Positions 31,727 through 42,412 of a stretch of DNA of 64,000 nucleotides are shown here, one piece after another. This stretch comes from Delphinella strobiligena (taxonomy: Eukaryota; Ascomycota; Dothideomycetes; Dothideales; Dothioraceae), in NCBI GenBank assembly GCA_009982845.1, contig JAADKB010000008.1, forward strand, positions 992,001 through 1,056,000, given 5' to 3'. Positions within the stretch are counted from its first letter, which is position 1. Every line of letters begins with the position of its first letter. Made by a program: the position numbers and the translations under genes. The notes under the pieces were generated by a model. The model was not told the DNA's origin, made no database searches, and saw only the letters and a list, made by a program, of their open reading frames with translations.

Positions 31727-34325
31727 TTAGGTGGATACATCCATGAGGCTACTCGAGCTGTGTTCTCTGTCTACGACAGGAGAAATCATGAAGACCGGCA
31801 AACATAAATACTACCATACTGCTCTCTTGAAGCAAAAAGGCCTTGTCGGCTTACGCTCTTTTCTTGCTGTGCTCCCTTTTGACTTTGAGTCTCTCCCATC
31901 TCGCTTCAATATCCCCTCCATAGCTATAGAAAGCGTACAACCGTACACTTCGAGTTGTGAGGAGCAAGCAACGCTGGGCTAGGAATGCGCGATCAAGCCC
32001 TTTGCGCTCTCTGTTTTAACTGCGTCTCAGATTGAGCGCGACCCGGCTTGAAAGGTTGTTGGCGGACTCTGTAGTCTGACAAACAGTAGCTTTGCGCTCT
32101 CGGGCCTTCCCGCTGAAACAGATCCTCTTTGGCATATTGTCCGCTCTGTCCCATACAGCGGTAGTGTCATCTGCCAGCTGCTCCGTCGTTCAGTTTCAAT
32201 TTTTTACGCTACCCTGACTGGATCAAGGATTGTATGGGCAGGGACACCATGCATCGTAAGCTTTGCTATATCGAATTTATGGTTCGGCCTCATTCTTGTC
32301 TCGGCTATGCGACGATGGAATGGCAGAGATTGTCATATGACGCGATAGACTGACGCAGTGCTGTTACTCGAATTGTTACCAAAGTTGCTTGAGGTTTCCA
32401 AGCTTGTCTCCAATAATTTCCATAGGTTTCGTGGATCGTCTAGGGGACGTGCGGTATAGTACTGTGTAGCCCAGACTCGGTTACAGGACGAACCGTAGTG
32501 GCCATACATGACTGCCAATGTGAAACCACGATCGACGATATACGCAACATATATGAGCATTGCCATCATGGCTATATCAACGCAGCCCAGGCCGAAAAAG
32601 CGGACGCAGTATGTGTGAAATGGCGGTTGGACTCGGCATCGAAAAGGTACTCGTAGTACTCATGCCGAGCACTGTCCCATTATTCAACGTGGTTAAAGAG
32701 TGATCTTTTCTCAGGGCGTAGTGGTTCCCTCGCGGGAAAGGTTGGCCTCGGCTTGAGAGCTGTTGCGCCTTGGGGGCGTACGAGACTCCTGGCAACCAAG
32801 AACAAAAAACGCTGAGCAATGCTACTGCAGGGACTGGCCGAGATCTAAACCGACGCAGATGGTCGTACACCATTGTGCGGATATCGGGGTTCATAGCCTG
32901 CTGCTGTCAGTTGACCACTAGACCAAGATGGGTCAACCCACACGGGCCTATGGAACTATTGATATTTGACAGCTGCCTCGAGGTACTGTAGCATTCTGCT
33001 AGTTAGCGGTAGTGAATGCTGTAGCCGAAGGATCAACAGCCTTGGACGCAAGCTGGGCCCTGTTCGTAAACGCACTGTTCGGATTCAGACTCTTCAGCTA
33101 TACCCATAGTATGGTACATGCAAGTGCGAATTATTACGAAGCTGAGAATAAGCATCTTCTTACGCCGACTTTGCGTGGTTGGTTGTTCTCAGTACCACAG
33201 CATAGAAAGCAAATGTGAAATCATAAGCGACACGAATTTTCTGCTTCGATGCAGCAAGGTACACGGAGAGAAGACCACGAAGAGCGGATGTCGCCGCCCA
33301 TACAGCAGCAGTTCTCAGTACCGTCTAGCGAGACCATCACCAAAAAGGCACTTAAAAGCGATGCCAAGCAAAAGGCGAGGGACACGAAACGAGAAGAGAT
33401 TCAAGGAAATCGACACCTGATCACGGCAATGTTCGCGAGGCAGGTGGTTGGACCTCGCCCCGCAAGTATTCCAAATGTACATACCAAATTTGGGAGTAGT
33501 ACGACTGCAGGCGAAACGGGTATATGTCCTACTGGCAGTCATCAGATGAAAATATGGGGCAGACGACGAGCAGGAGTCGTTGTGGTCAGTGAGAATTCGG
33601 TTGGTGTGCATGTCACTGAGTCAAGATGAACGAAGCTGTTCCCAACCATTTCATGATCTGGGGTGGATAGCTCTAGAATAACGTCTGGAGGTGTGTCAGA
33701 TGCAGTTTCTCGGGCAGGCTGCGTAGGCGGTCGTAGGACCGAGCCACGGGCATTTCCTCGGATTTTGGCAGAATATGGCATTTTGACGATGCATATTCAG
33801 GCGGTGAGTGGGGAAAAGGTGGGATCGAGGGGATGCACCAAGCATGAGACGATGATGCGGCACATGTGGATCGGCAGAACGGAAGTCGGCCGGCTACCGC
33901 ACTCAGAATGGCAGGGATTGGTTGAGGAGGTCGAATCCGGCGCACATGCAGTGTGCGCTTAGTAGGCCGATTCCGACTTGATCCTTGGTACCCACTTTCG
34001 TTCCTCACCACTGCCCCTCTCTTCTTTTTCAACAAAGCTGTATAAGCTACAGGGTGCGCCAAACGACAGAAGACAAAAAAAGAAAGAGAGGTAGAAATCG
34101 CTCTCTTTGACGGCTCGGGCGAGCGCCACCCATTGATCACCAACGACGACGACGACTGCGAGCGACAAAGCGCACAGCAGCCACGTTCGTTTACATCATT
34201 ACAAATCCCAAATCCCGGAGATTCCGTTGTCACCTCAGCACACATTGCAGACACTCGACCAAGAGTCTTTCCATCTCGAGCAATAGCTCCTCCATCGCAT
34301 CTAGCGAGCCATTATCCAACCTGAT
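31727..34325. other. Longest intergenic region, upstream of the bZIP gene
   Basis: A 2.6-kb gene-poor stretch. ORFs of 60-126 codons on both strands (e.g. 33249-33629 plus) show no domain and unlikely composition. It probably contains a long bZIP promoter and leader. No upstream ATG is seen in the last 300 bases before 34326, so there is no uORF close to the start. Confidence 0.45.
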
Positions 34326-35199
34326 ATGGCGACATACAACGGCCGACGGGCACCCAACGTGTCGCAATACATTGCCAACTTGAATACAATTCCTTCTGCT
34401 GCCGAAGCGGCCGCTCAGACAGACTTTGGCGGTTTCGAGGCCGACCTCGACCTGTTTACGAACACTCAGTTCTTCGATTTTGATATGAACCAGGACGTGC
34501 CTAAGCTGCCTGGCGACATGACCTTCTCCGGCGAACAGTCGCGCTCTCAGCAAGGCCAAGACAAGGGTCTGAATTACGTCAATCGTGAGTGTAATTCAAA
34601 TGTCGTTATAATTGATACTCCGGCTAACATGCTGTTTGATAGAACCAAACTTCCAATTCCCCGACTTCTCCTTCCACCCCCCACAAACACAGCGTCTGTC
34701 TAGCCAGAGTCTTCCTCCAAGCCCTCCTAATGGCCTTGCACAATACCCAGCACCACTCGTGCCGCAAGCCCAGCAATCGTACGCCGCCTCGCCAGTCACA
34801 GGCGAGAAGAGGAAGTCTGTCGCTGCTTCCATCACCTCTCCAGTCGACTACGAGGATCAATCACGCTTCGCTGCCGAGGAGGACAAGCGTCGCCGCAACA
34901 CCGCTGCCAGTGCCAGATTCCGTGTCAAGAAGAAGCAGCGTGAGCAAGCTCTGGAGAAGTCGGCCAAGGAGATGTCCGACAAGGTGCAATTCCTTGAAGC
35001 CCGCGTTGGTCAACTCGAGATGGAGAACAAGTGGCTCAAGGGTCTTATTACCGAAAAGAACCTCAAGGGCGTCGAGGCTTCCTCCAAGCAGTCCACATCG
35101 GACAAAGACACAGCCATCGAGGATGGTGACCGAAGTACTGAGCAGCGCAAGGATGGCGTCGGTACCGAGGCAAAGGCGGATACTGAGGTTGCTGCCTGA
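34326..35199 (+). CDS. bZIP transcription factor, CYS-3/MetR type
   Basis: Two exons, 34326-34584 and 34643-35199, phase-1 intron of 58 nt (GTGAGT, GCTAAC, TAG): 271 aa. The basic region (about 167-186) reads EEDKRRRNTAASARFRVKKKQRE with the NxxASARFR signature. The zipper has heptad leucines at about 190, 204, 211 and 218, with Met at 197, and ends ENKWLKGLI. The RRRNTAASARFR and ENKWLK combination is what I know from the sulfur regulators CYS-3 of Neurospora and MetR of Aspergillus, and Zip1 of fission yeast. The N terminus (APNVSQYIANLN, then acidic and aromatic DLDLFTNTQFFDFDM) should be the activation domain. No sulfur genes lie nearby, so regulation of sulfur assimilation is inferred from family only. 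Confidence 0.86.
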
Positions 35200-35403
35200 A
35201 TATAAGCACACCTTGCCGTCGACCCCAAATCAAAAATCGTACATGTTTTCACGTCTTTTATATACACGCTACCTTCCCTCTACTGCCCTTTGTTTGGCTC
35301 GACCATCTGTGGAGTTTCGGCATATACACGAGCTATAGATGATGAATGTCATGCAGATTCGGACTTTTCCATTATTACTATTACCAATATATCAACTCTA
35401 CAA

Positions 35404-36688
35404 CTACAGACGCGCCTTTTCTAGAGACCTGATCTTAGGCCTCCTCGTTGCATATGGGTGCTCCAACCTTGTCGGCACAAGATGATCCACGTCCAGCGTG
35501 TTGACAAGTCCGGGATGCACCTGTGAGAGATCGGTGATGCCGAGCAACTTCATGGTCGTTTCAATCTCGTCCTTCATGACTATAGAGGTTGTTAGATGGA
35601 CCAGATATGGGATCAAGTATCCAGGAAAACTTACTGTCGATCAGGTGCTCGACACCCTCCTTGCCGTAGTTCACCGCATACAACGGAGACCTCCCCATCC
35701 CTACCGCTGTAGCACCCAAGCAAAGACACTTCAACACGTCGGTGCCCCGTCGGATCCCGCCATCGACATAGACCTCGATCTTATCAAAGATCTCCGGACA
35801 ACATCGCTGGCACTCAAGCAGCGTCATAATGGCAGGCGGCGAAGTATCCAAACTCCTGCCACCATGATTACTCAGAATGATGCCATCAACCCCCGACTCG
35901 GCAGCTTTTCTCGCGTCCTCGGCTTCCTGAATACCCTTGAGCACAATCTTGCCGGCCCACGACCTCCGCAACCACGGCAGGTCATCCCAACTCAAACTGC
36001 TGTCGATATAGCTGCCCATGATCCTACCCAAACCACCACCCTTCTTATCGTTCAAAGCCTTGGCACCAGACATTGGCGCTCTCATCGACTCGTCCGCCCG
36101 CACCCTCTCGTCCTCCTCTCGCTTTCCGGGTACCGGCGCGTCGACGGTGAGGAAAATAGCCGTCACACCCAACGCCCGCACTTTCTTCAGCAATTCCTCG
36201 GACTGCTTCCTATCCTTATTGACGTAGAGCTGGAAGAAAAACGGATGCTCCGGCGCGGTGGCCACTATCTCCTCAACCGGATATGACGCATTAGTCGATA
36301 TGCACTGGGGGATCCTGTTCTTGACACACCCGACCGCAATACCCAACTCGCCACTCGGATGGACCAGCTTAGCCAACGCGGCAGGAGAAACAAACAGCGG
36401 CGCCCCGATCTTGTGCCCCAGCATCGTGGCGCTGGTGTCCACTTTCTTGACGTCTCGGAGGATCCGGGGCCGCATCCAGATGCGCGAGAAGTATTCGCGG
36501 TTGCGGCTGCGCGTGTGGCAGTCTGTCGCTGCGCTGGAGTAGAAGGCCCATGTTTTCTTGTCCAGGGTGCGGGATGCTACGGCTTCGAAATCGTCGGCGT
36601 TGAGGATGCTGTCTAGACTTGGTTTTTTGTGCTCTTTTAATTCTGGAGTCTCTTCTGGCGGAGGTCTTTGCCACTGGTTGTTGCTCAT
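35404..36688 (-). CDS. FMN-dependent 2-hydroxyacid oxidase, probably peroxisomal
   Basis: Two exons, 36688-35635 and 35579-35404, phase-1 intron of 55 nt (GTAAGT...TAG): 409 aa. The enzyme should oxidise an L-2-hydroxyacid (lactate, glycolate or similar) with FMN. Visible family features: AFYSSAA (Tyr50), SPAALAKLVHPSGE, FFQLYVNKD (Gln153, Tyr155), LTVDAPVPGKREEDER, WAGKIVLKGI (Lys251), the catalytic SNHGGRSLD (His275, Arg278), and the phosphate-binding DGGIRRGTDVLK and GMGRSPLYA. Sequence style is that of cytochrome b2, but there is no N-terminal cytochrome b5 domain and no mitochondrial presequence. Exon 2 ends EKARL, an Ala-Arg-Leu that fits the PTS1 consensus. I infer a peroxisomal oxidase that yields hydrogen peroxide. 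Substrate is undetermined. Confidence 0.9.
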
Positions 36689-37271
36689 TTTTGGCTGCTT
36701 TAATTTCTTGTATTATTGGTAACGTCGATTATGATTCAACAGACGCAAATGAGATGTGGAGATTTTTTTTCTTTATTATTGGTTTCTAAAAGGGATTGAA
36801 AGTATATATACGCCCTCACCTCTTTTTTTTTTCCATTGCCGTCAATACTTTACAACATGGATTGAGCATGTATAGTCATAGCCTTCCGATCTCGTCGCCT
36901 CGGTCTTTGAGATCTCGCGCGAATGGTTGCCGAGTGGGGTGGCGGGGACGCGGGGGAAAGACCGTGCAGCAGATCGAGAGGCCCCGACTCCACATTTGGT
37001 CTGCTATTCACTTGGACGAACCTGAAATTCAATTGCCGATGGCACTGATACGTTGTTCGAAAGGCCGAATCTCGAGAAACACTTCGCCGAAGACGGAGTT
37101 ACGTGCGGGTGATGATAGAGGCCAAGAGTCTATTACATCTTGCATGTTTCTATGGTTCATTGCGTTTCACGGCTCGGTCATTGTCTAATTCATTCTTGCA
37201 TCTGCAGGATTAGATCTCAGGATTGACTCACGCCAGGTCCATGTTTTGGTGGTTCAGAAATGCTGGTCTTC
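36689..37271. other. Intergenic between TatD and FMN-oxidase genes
   Basis: Spacer of 583 bases holding the FMN-oxidase promoter and the TatD 3' end, both minus strand. There are T-rich runs on the plus strand at 36765-36772 and 36821-36832 (A-rich on the coding strand, upstream of the FMN gene). No gene seen. Confidence 0.55.
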
Positions 37272-38401
37272 TCACTTCTCACCAAGACCAAACATTTTGA
37301 TGGAGTTGTTCCATGCGCTAGATATCCAGCGATTAGTACTCATACTCGCTCCCCGAGGGCATAAAACACTTACGCTTCACAAACCTCCTCCACTGGGATA
37401 CCCTTGATGTTGGCAATCGCGTATGCAACATTGCTGATGGTGCACGGTTCATTCCTACCCTTGACCATAGTCTCTGCCGTCCACTTTTCTTTCTTGACAG
37501 CTTTGGGTAGCGCAGGAGCACCCTTCATATATTTGGCCGAGGCATGTGATGGACGCATATCACACCATGGGCCATCCGTCTCAAGCTGCAATCTTTCCAA
37601 TGGTACCTCATTGACAACGGCAACGTTCTCCTCGGTCTTCAGACTGCAGCCGTTGATACCGACATCAAAGCCTAGCTCAACTATCCGCTTCATTTCCTCG
37701 AGTGTGCCGGTGAAGCTATGTACGCAGCCTCTCTTTGGCAGCTCGTCCAGTCGCTCTTTCAACAGTGCCTCAAAGTCCTCGGCAGCGGCACGAGAATGTA
37801 AGAATAAGGGTAGTTGTAATTCGACAGCGACATCAAGCTGAGCCTTGAAGTATTTCGACTGAGTCTCCTTGGGTGCGTAATGTAGGCGATCGTAGTCCAG
37901 TCCGACTTCTCCAAACGCAACAGCAGTGCCAGCGGCCTTTGCTTTGATTGCCAATTCACGAATGGCCTTGAGGAGGGCATCAGGGCCGCCCTCATAACTG
38001 TCGAAGCTCGTGGATGAGCATGGGTGAACGCCCACAGTCGCATAGCAAAGACCGGGGTATGCTTCTGCTAGCTCCACTGCTTTTTGCGATTCAAGCAGGT
38101 CTGATCCGGTGACCATGAATTTGCGGCATCCTGCTTCCAAGGCTCGTTGTACGACATGGGCGAGATCATCTTCATGTGCTTTTTTGCCATGATATTCACC
38201 CCGAAATATGGGGTCGCTGAGGTTGATACCGATCTAGAAGTACAATCAGTACGAGGCTTGTGGGCCGACAAGGCATTGGAATCGCGGACCAACATCGGCG
38301 TATCTCAACGACTTTGAGCCATCGCTCGCTGCCTTCAGCCCAGTGGAAAGAGGATCGGTGACAGAAGCACCATTCGGGGGTGCTGCGTTGCTGGAGGCCA
38401 T
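37272..38401 (-). CDS. TatD-family metal-dependent DNase (TATDN1-like)
   Basis: Three exons: 38401-38294, 38233-37374, 37317-37272; introns 60 nt (donor GTTGGT, CTGAT branch, TAG) and 56 nt (GTAAGT, CTAAT, TAG): 337 aa. TatD enzymes are TIM-barrel hydrolases acting on DNA ends, linked to repair and apoptotic DNA fragmentation. The first splice rebuilds RYADIGINLSDPIFRGEYHG, the hallmark TATDN1 opening. Later motifs: VGVHPC, AFGEVGLDYDRLHYAP (metal Glu), LPLFLHSR, CVHSFTG, INGCSLKTEEN and LETDGPWCD, where TATDN1 usually has TDAPWC. The last exon of 46 nt adds AAWNNSIKMFGLGEK, the normal C terminus; an unspliced reading stops at EEVCEA. Residues 1-30 are Ser/Ala-rich and not conserved. Confidence 0.92.
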
Positions 38402-38810
38402 GCGTGAACGGGTAAAGAGAGAAGTGGTGAAGTAGGCTGGACGAATCGACGATATACGTGCTGAGCAGGAGATATAATTTGATCGGACTGGGCGAATCGC
38501 CTGCATAGGTAGGCCAAATGGTTGGAAAGGGATCAAAAGAACTACTATTCATGTATTCGAATTGGTAAACTTTCATAGCGCTTTGTGACGTCGTCGCTTG
38601 GCAATATAAGGTCTTGGCGTAAACATGACCATCCTCCCGTCGTCCTCATGTTCTCGTTATCTCACAGCTACCTTACTTATTGATTTCAATCCAGCTTTGC
38701 AAAGCGGGGCTATGTCGGTAGGTGAATTGATTCTATAATCATAAACCTCGTTGCACCCTTGAGACGTGCACAGTCGGTTCAAGATAAATAGGATCACGTG
38801 TATTCTCACT
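38402..38810. promoter_or_regulatory. Divergent promoter region TatD / GPI10
   Basis: Spacer of 409 bases between start codons on opposite strands. It contains a CACGTG E-box core within ATCACGTGTATT (about 38792-38803), 10-20 bases before the GPI10 start codon, so perhaps in its leader. No other motif asserted. Confidence 0.45.
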
Positions 38811-40735
38811 ATGTCCTTGCAACAAGGCAAGCTACCATCGACCAAAGAGCTCTCCGGAACCAACGTGCTCTTGTTTTTGATAGCGCTCCGCGTTTGTAAT
38901 GCTCTCTTGCTGCGAACCTTCTTCCAGCCCGATGAATACTTCCAATCTCTAGAGCCGGCGTGGTATATGGCTTTCGATGGTGCAGAAAGTGGTGCCTGGA
39001 TTACATGGGTAGGTTCAATCATGACTTCCAGCTGGAGATCGTGAAGGAACTGTTTTCTGAGACTGTCTTTACTAGGAGTGGAGACAGGGGCTTCGGTCCT
39101 CGTTACATCCTATCTTCTTTGCATGTGTATATCGTGCCGCCGGTTTCCTCTCCCATATTCTGGGTTTGAGTGAGAGTGTGAGATCTGAGTTGTTGCTTGC
39201 CGCACCAAAGGTTGTCCAAGCCGTCTTTGCCGCTTTCTCCGACTACTATACTTGGCAACTAGCCCGAAAGGCACATGGGATCTCGCAGGCTTCATATGGA
39301 GCTGTAAGTACCATATCTTAAATCTACTGTGCAAACGAGATAGCTCTATGTTGACCGTCTCTAGCTTATCCTGACCATTGTCAGCCCCTGGCAATGGTTC
39401 TGCTCGACTCGGACATTGTCTAACTCGGTAGAGACCACCTTGACTGTCATAGCACTTCATCACTGGCCCTTTGATGCTCTTCAAGGGAGATACCAAGGAC
39501 AGCAACACATACAGTGTGTCTCTCCTATAGTATCATACTCGAGGTCCGTCGCTGACCAATGAAATAGGATGTGTAAGGCATTTGTGTTCGCCGCATTAGC
39601 CACAATCTTGCGACCAACAAACGTGCTCATATGGCTAGTGATCGCTATATACACAGCTGGCCATCCTTCCGGATATGAGGTGATGGGGACCATCAAGAGC
39701 CTCTTGTCTGAATCAAAGGCAGCTATAATATCAGGGCTCTCCATCTTCGCATTATCTGTCGCCTCGGATCGCCTATACTACGGCGACTGGACATTCCCAC
39801 CTTTCCGCTTTATCCACTTCAACGTCGTTCAATCTCTCGCTGTATTCTACGGCCGCAACAGACCCGACTACTACCTTACCGAGGGTCTTCCATTGCTTTT
39901 GACAACATCTCTACCTTTCGCTGCATGGGGCCTGTATCAGGCCCTTTTCGGCACCATGGCCTCGACTGGCGCCACGTCACGATATACACCCAAAGTCACA
40001 GCTATACTACGACCTCTGGCACTGACGGTACTAGTGTTCGTCACACTGATGAGCCTGATCGCCCACAAAGAAGTCCGCTTCATCTACCCTCTCCTGCCCA
40101 TTCTGAACGTCCTAGGCGGCTCCCCATTCGCAACCTTCTTCACACCTCCATCTCGACGACGCGGCCATTTCAAGAAACTCCTCTTCACCTCGCTCCTAGC
40201 CGCGAACCTGACACTCGCATTCTACATCAGCCAAGTCCACCAACGCGGCGTGATAGACGTCCTGCACTTTCTGCGAGCGGAGAACGAACAGCGTCACCTG
40301 ACGCAGCAGCCAGCAAACATGACAGTGACGTTCCTGATGCCCTGCCACAGTACGCCCTGGCGCAGTCATCTCGTCCACAATGACATCCATGCCAGAGCGC
40401 TGACCTGCGAACCTCCGATCGAGATGGCCCCGGCCGAACGGGACGTCTATCTGGACGAAGCGGATCAGTTCTACGCTGACCCGGAAAAGTGGATGCTGGA
40501 GAACATGGAGGATAGGAGTGGTATCGCTGTGGATAGCGAGCGGAGTGATGCTGTTGTCGAGGGAGGGAGTGCGAGTGCTTGGCCGGAGTATTTGGTGTTT
40601 TTTGAGCAGTTGGAGCCGCCGATGAGGGGGTTTTTGAGGGAGACGAGGTATCGAGTGTGCTGGAGAGGGTTCAACACACATTGGCATGATGATTGGAGGC
40701 GGAAGGGCGAGGTTGTGGTTTTGTGCTTGTCATGA
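38811..40735 (+). CDS. GPI10: GPI mannosyltransferase 3 (Gpi10/PIG-B)
   Basis: Four exons: 38811-39008, 39076-39303, 39365-39513, 39568-40735; introns 67, 61 and 54 nt; 580 aa. Gpi10 adds the third mannose to the GPI anchor precursor in the ER lumen, using dolichol-phosphate-mannose (GT22 family). The signature FFQPDEYFQSLEPAW (about 37-51, with Asp41-Glu42 as expected catalytic acids) lies in the first lumenal loop after a membrane helix (TNVLLFLIALRVCNALLL). EWRQGLRSSLHPIFFACVYR crosses the first junction, LRPTNVLIWLVIAIY and HKEVRFIYPLLPILNVL are further family markers, and many hydrophobic helices follow. The third intron has a GTGTGT donor. It is convergent with the next gene, only 83 bases between stops. 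Confidence 0.94.
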
Positions 40736-40818
40736 GAAAAGCAGCAGAGTGCGTTCGTTGAAAGACGTCGATCGTTACATATGCTCGTAATACTCGGAGA
40801 CTTCGTGAAGCAAAAATT

Positions 40819-42092
40819 TCATAAAATGACTTTGGATGCCAGACTCAGCAACCAAGCAGCATCATGCCAACCGCCCTCCTCCTGTCTCTCCGGCAGAGGC
40901 TCCTCGATCGCGTGGCCTGGACCTAACACCTGCCGATTCCTGGCCGGCAAAGGCCTAGACGTGATCTTGACACCATCCCTACCCCCCTCATCCTCCACAT
41001 CAGTACCCTCCCTATCCTCACCAACATCAAACAAACTCCATCCCACAAGCCTATCGACCAGTCCACCCACAAACCCCGAAGACCGCTCCCTCGCCAACCT
41101 CGCAATCTCCTCTTCGGGATCCTCGCCATCCCCCTCATCCCCATCCACAAAATCCGGTCCGACGAGCTCCTCGTCCCTCTGCGCGAAACCACCAAAATAC
41201 CCGTCTCGGGGGACCGCAATCGTAGGCGTCACCAACTCCGCATTACTCCCCCGTCGACTATTTCTCGCGCTCGCGGCACGGCTGCCGAATCGGCTCCCCC
41301 ATCGACTCGTGTACCGCGGCGTTTCGGGACTGAGTTCGTCATCCGCGAGATGCAAATGCAGATGCGATGACGCGCTCAAATACGACAGCGTCTCTACGTC
41401 GGCGTCGTCGTCGTCGGAGGAGGCGTCGTTTTCGTGCAGTGAAGTGGTTGAATGCCGCGAGTTAAGCCAGGACTGTCCTTTCCCTTCGCGGAGGAGGGAA
41501 GTAGTCGTCCATGCCGCGCGAGTGAACCAATCTTCTTCCTTATCGTCTTTGCCGTCGCGACGACCACCCGTCTGAGAGCTCCTGTGATGCCGAATCGCCC
41601 CGGGGGAGAGCTGGGTATGGAGTTTAAAAGCAGTGGAACGTCTTTGCGTCAACAGCGCGGCATCGCTCTGAGCTTTCGGCAGACCGAACACAGTGTCCGC
41701 GCTTCGAGTGCTTAATGGTACACCCTCCCGGTTTACGAGCACGGCGGCATAGTTGGGTGTGGCTGTGGCTGTGGCTGTGTCCTGCCAGGAGAGTTTCTGG
41801 CTTAGGCCAGCGCCGAGGCGACGACGGCTGGAGCTGCGTGCGAGGATGCCCGGGGTTGATGGCGCGGATTTGCCTTGGATGTAGGAGCTGTGGTGGGTTT
41901 GGTAGCCGGTGGTTGTGTCGGAGACGGGTGGGATGTTTGAGTTGAAATCTGTGGATAGAGGTGCTAGACGGAGGTTTGCGAGGTTGGCGTGGGAGCGTCG
42001 AGAGCGTGAGTTGGTGCGATTGAGTTCTTTGTTCTGCGATAATTGTCAGATTCGTTTCAGCTGTCGTGCGAGTGCGATTGTCCTACTTCCAT
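40819..42092 (-). CDS. Fungal protein of unknown function, probably DUF3984 family
   Basis: Two exons on the minus strand: a 6-nt first exon (42092-42087, ATG GAA) and 42033-40819, joined in phase 0 across a 53-nt intron (GTAGGA...CAG); 406 aa. The open frame continues far upstream of any ATG in exon 2, up to a CAG acceptor, so the start codon must lie in another exon; 42090-42092 is the nearest that keeps phase. The product begins MENKELNRTNSRSRRSHANLANLRLAPLS, a basic Ser/Arg-rich opening. It continues with SAPSTPGILARSSSRRRLG, an acidic central patch (SSDDDDADVETL), and a conserved-looking C-terminal half (DGYFGGFAQRDEELVGPDFVDGD...GGWHDAAWLLSLAS). I believe this is the family annotated DUF3984. 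Function unknown; it is probably cytosolic, with no signal or membrane segment. Confidence 0.75.
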
Positions 42093-42412
42093 GTTGGCTG
42101 TATTATATGTCATGTCAAGGTCAAGACAAGGAATGATCCTCTGAAGGTCTGTTGTGTTGGGTCGATCACTCCACATCAGGATGCTATGTTGCGGGGAAAG
42201 GGCGGAGAGATTATCACATGCAAGGGGGATCACTCCTTGGGTGCTGCCGAGAGTGCGATAATCAAAGAACGTAATATTTAAATAAGTCATCGAAGCATTG
42301 TCATAACTAAGCATTTGTACAAAACAAGTTGATATCCTGCCAACTCCTGGTTCCCGGGTATCCTGTCAACGCCAATGTTCCCGGGTATCACAAACAACCA
42401 TTTCATTCCCAA
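42093..42412. other. Intergenic between SPT20 and the DUF3984-like gene
   Basis: A 320-base spacer with the SPT20 3' end and the promoter of the DUF3984-like gene. Two CCCGGGTATC words (42353-42362, 42379-42388) form a close direct repeat near the SPT20 stop codon. No gene seen. Confidence 0.5.

Noticed and set aside
33249..33629. Plus-strand ORF of 126 codons in the long spacer
   Set aside because: No recognisable domain and no support from splice signals or neighbours; kept only as part of the spacer description.
33673..34254. Minus-strand ORF of 193 codons upstream of the bZIP gene
   Set aside because: No domain, low-complexity composition, and it lies in the expected bZIP promoter and leader.
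29720..36688. Idea that the decayed FMN oxidase is a duplicate of the intact one at 35404
   Set aside because: The active-site surroundings differ (SNHAGRQVDG versus SNHGGRSLDT), so they belong to different subfamilies.
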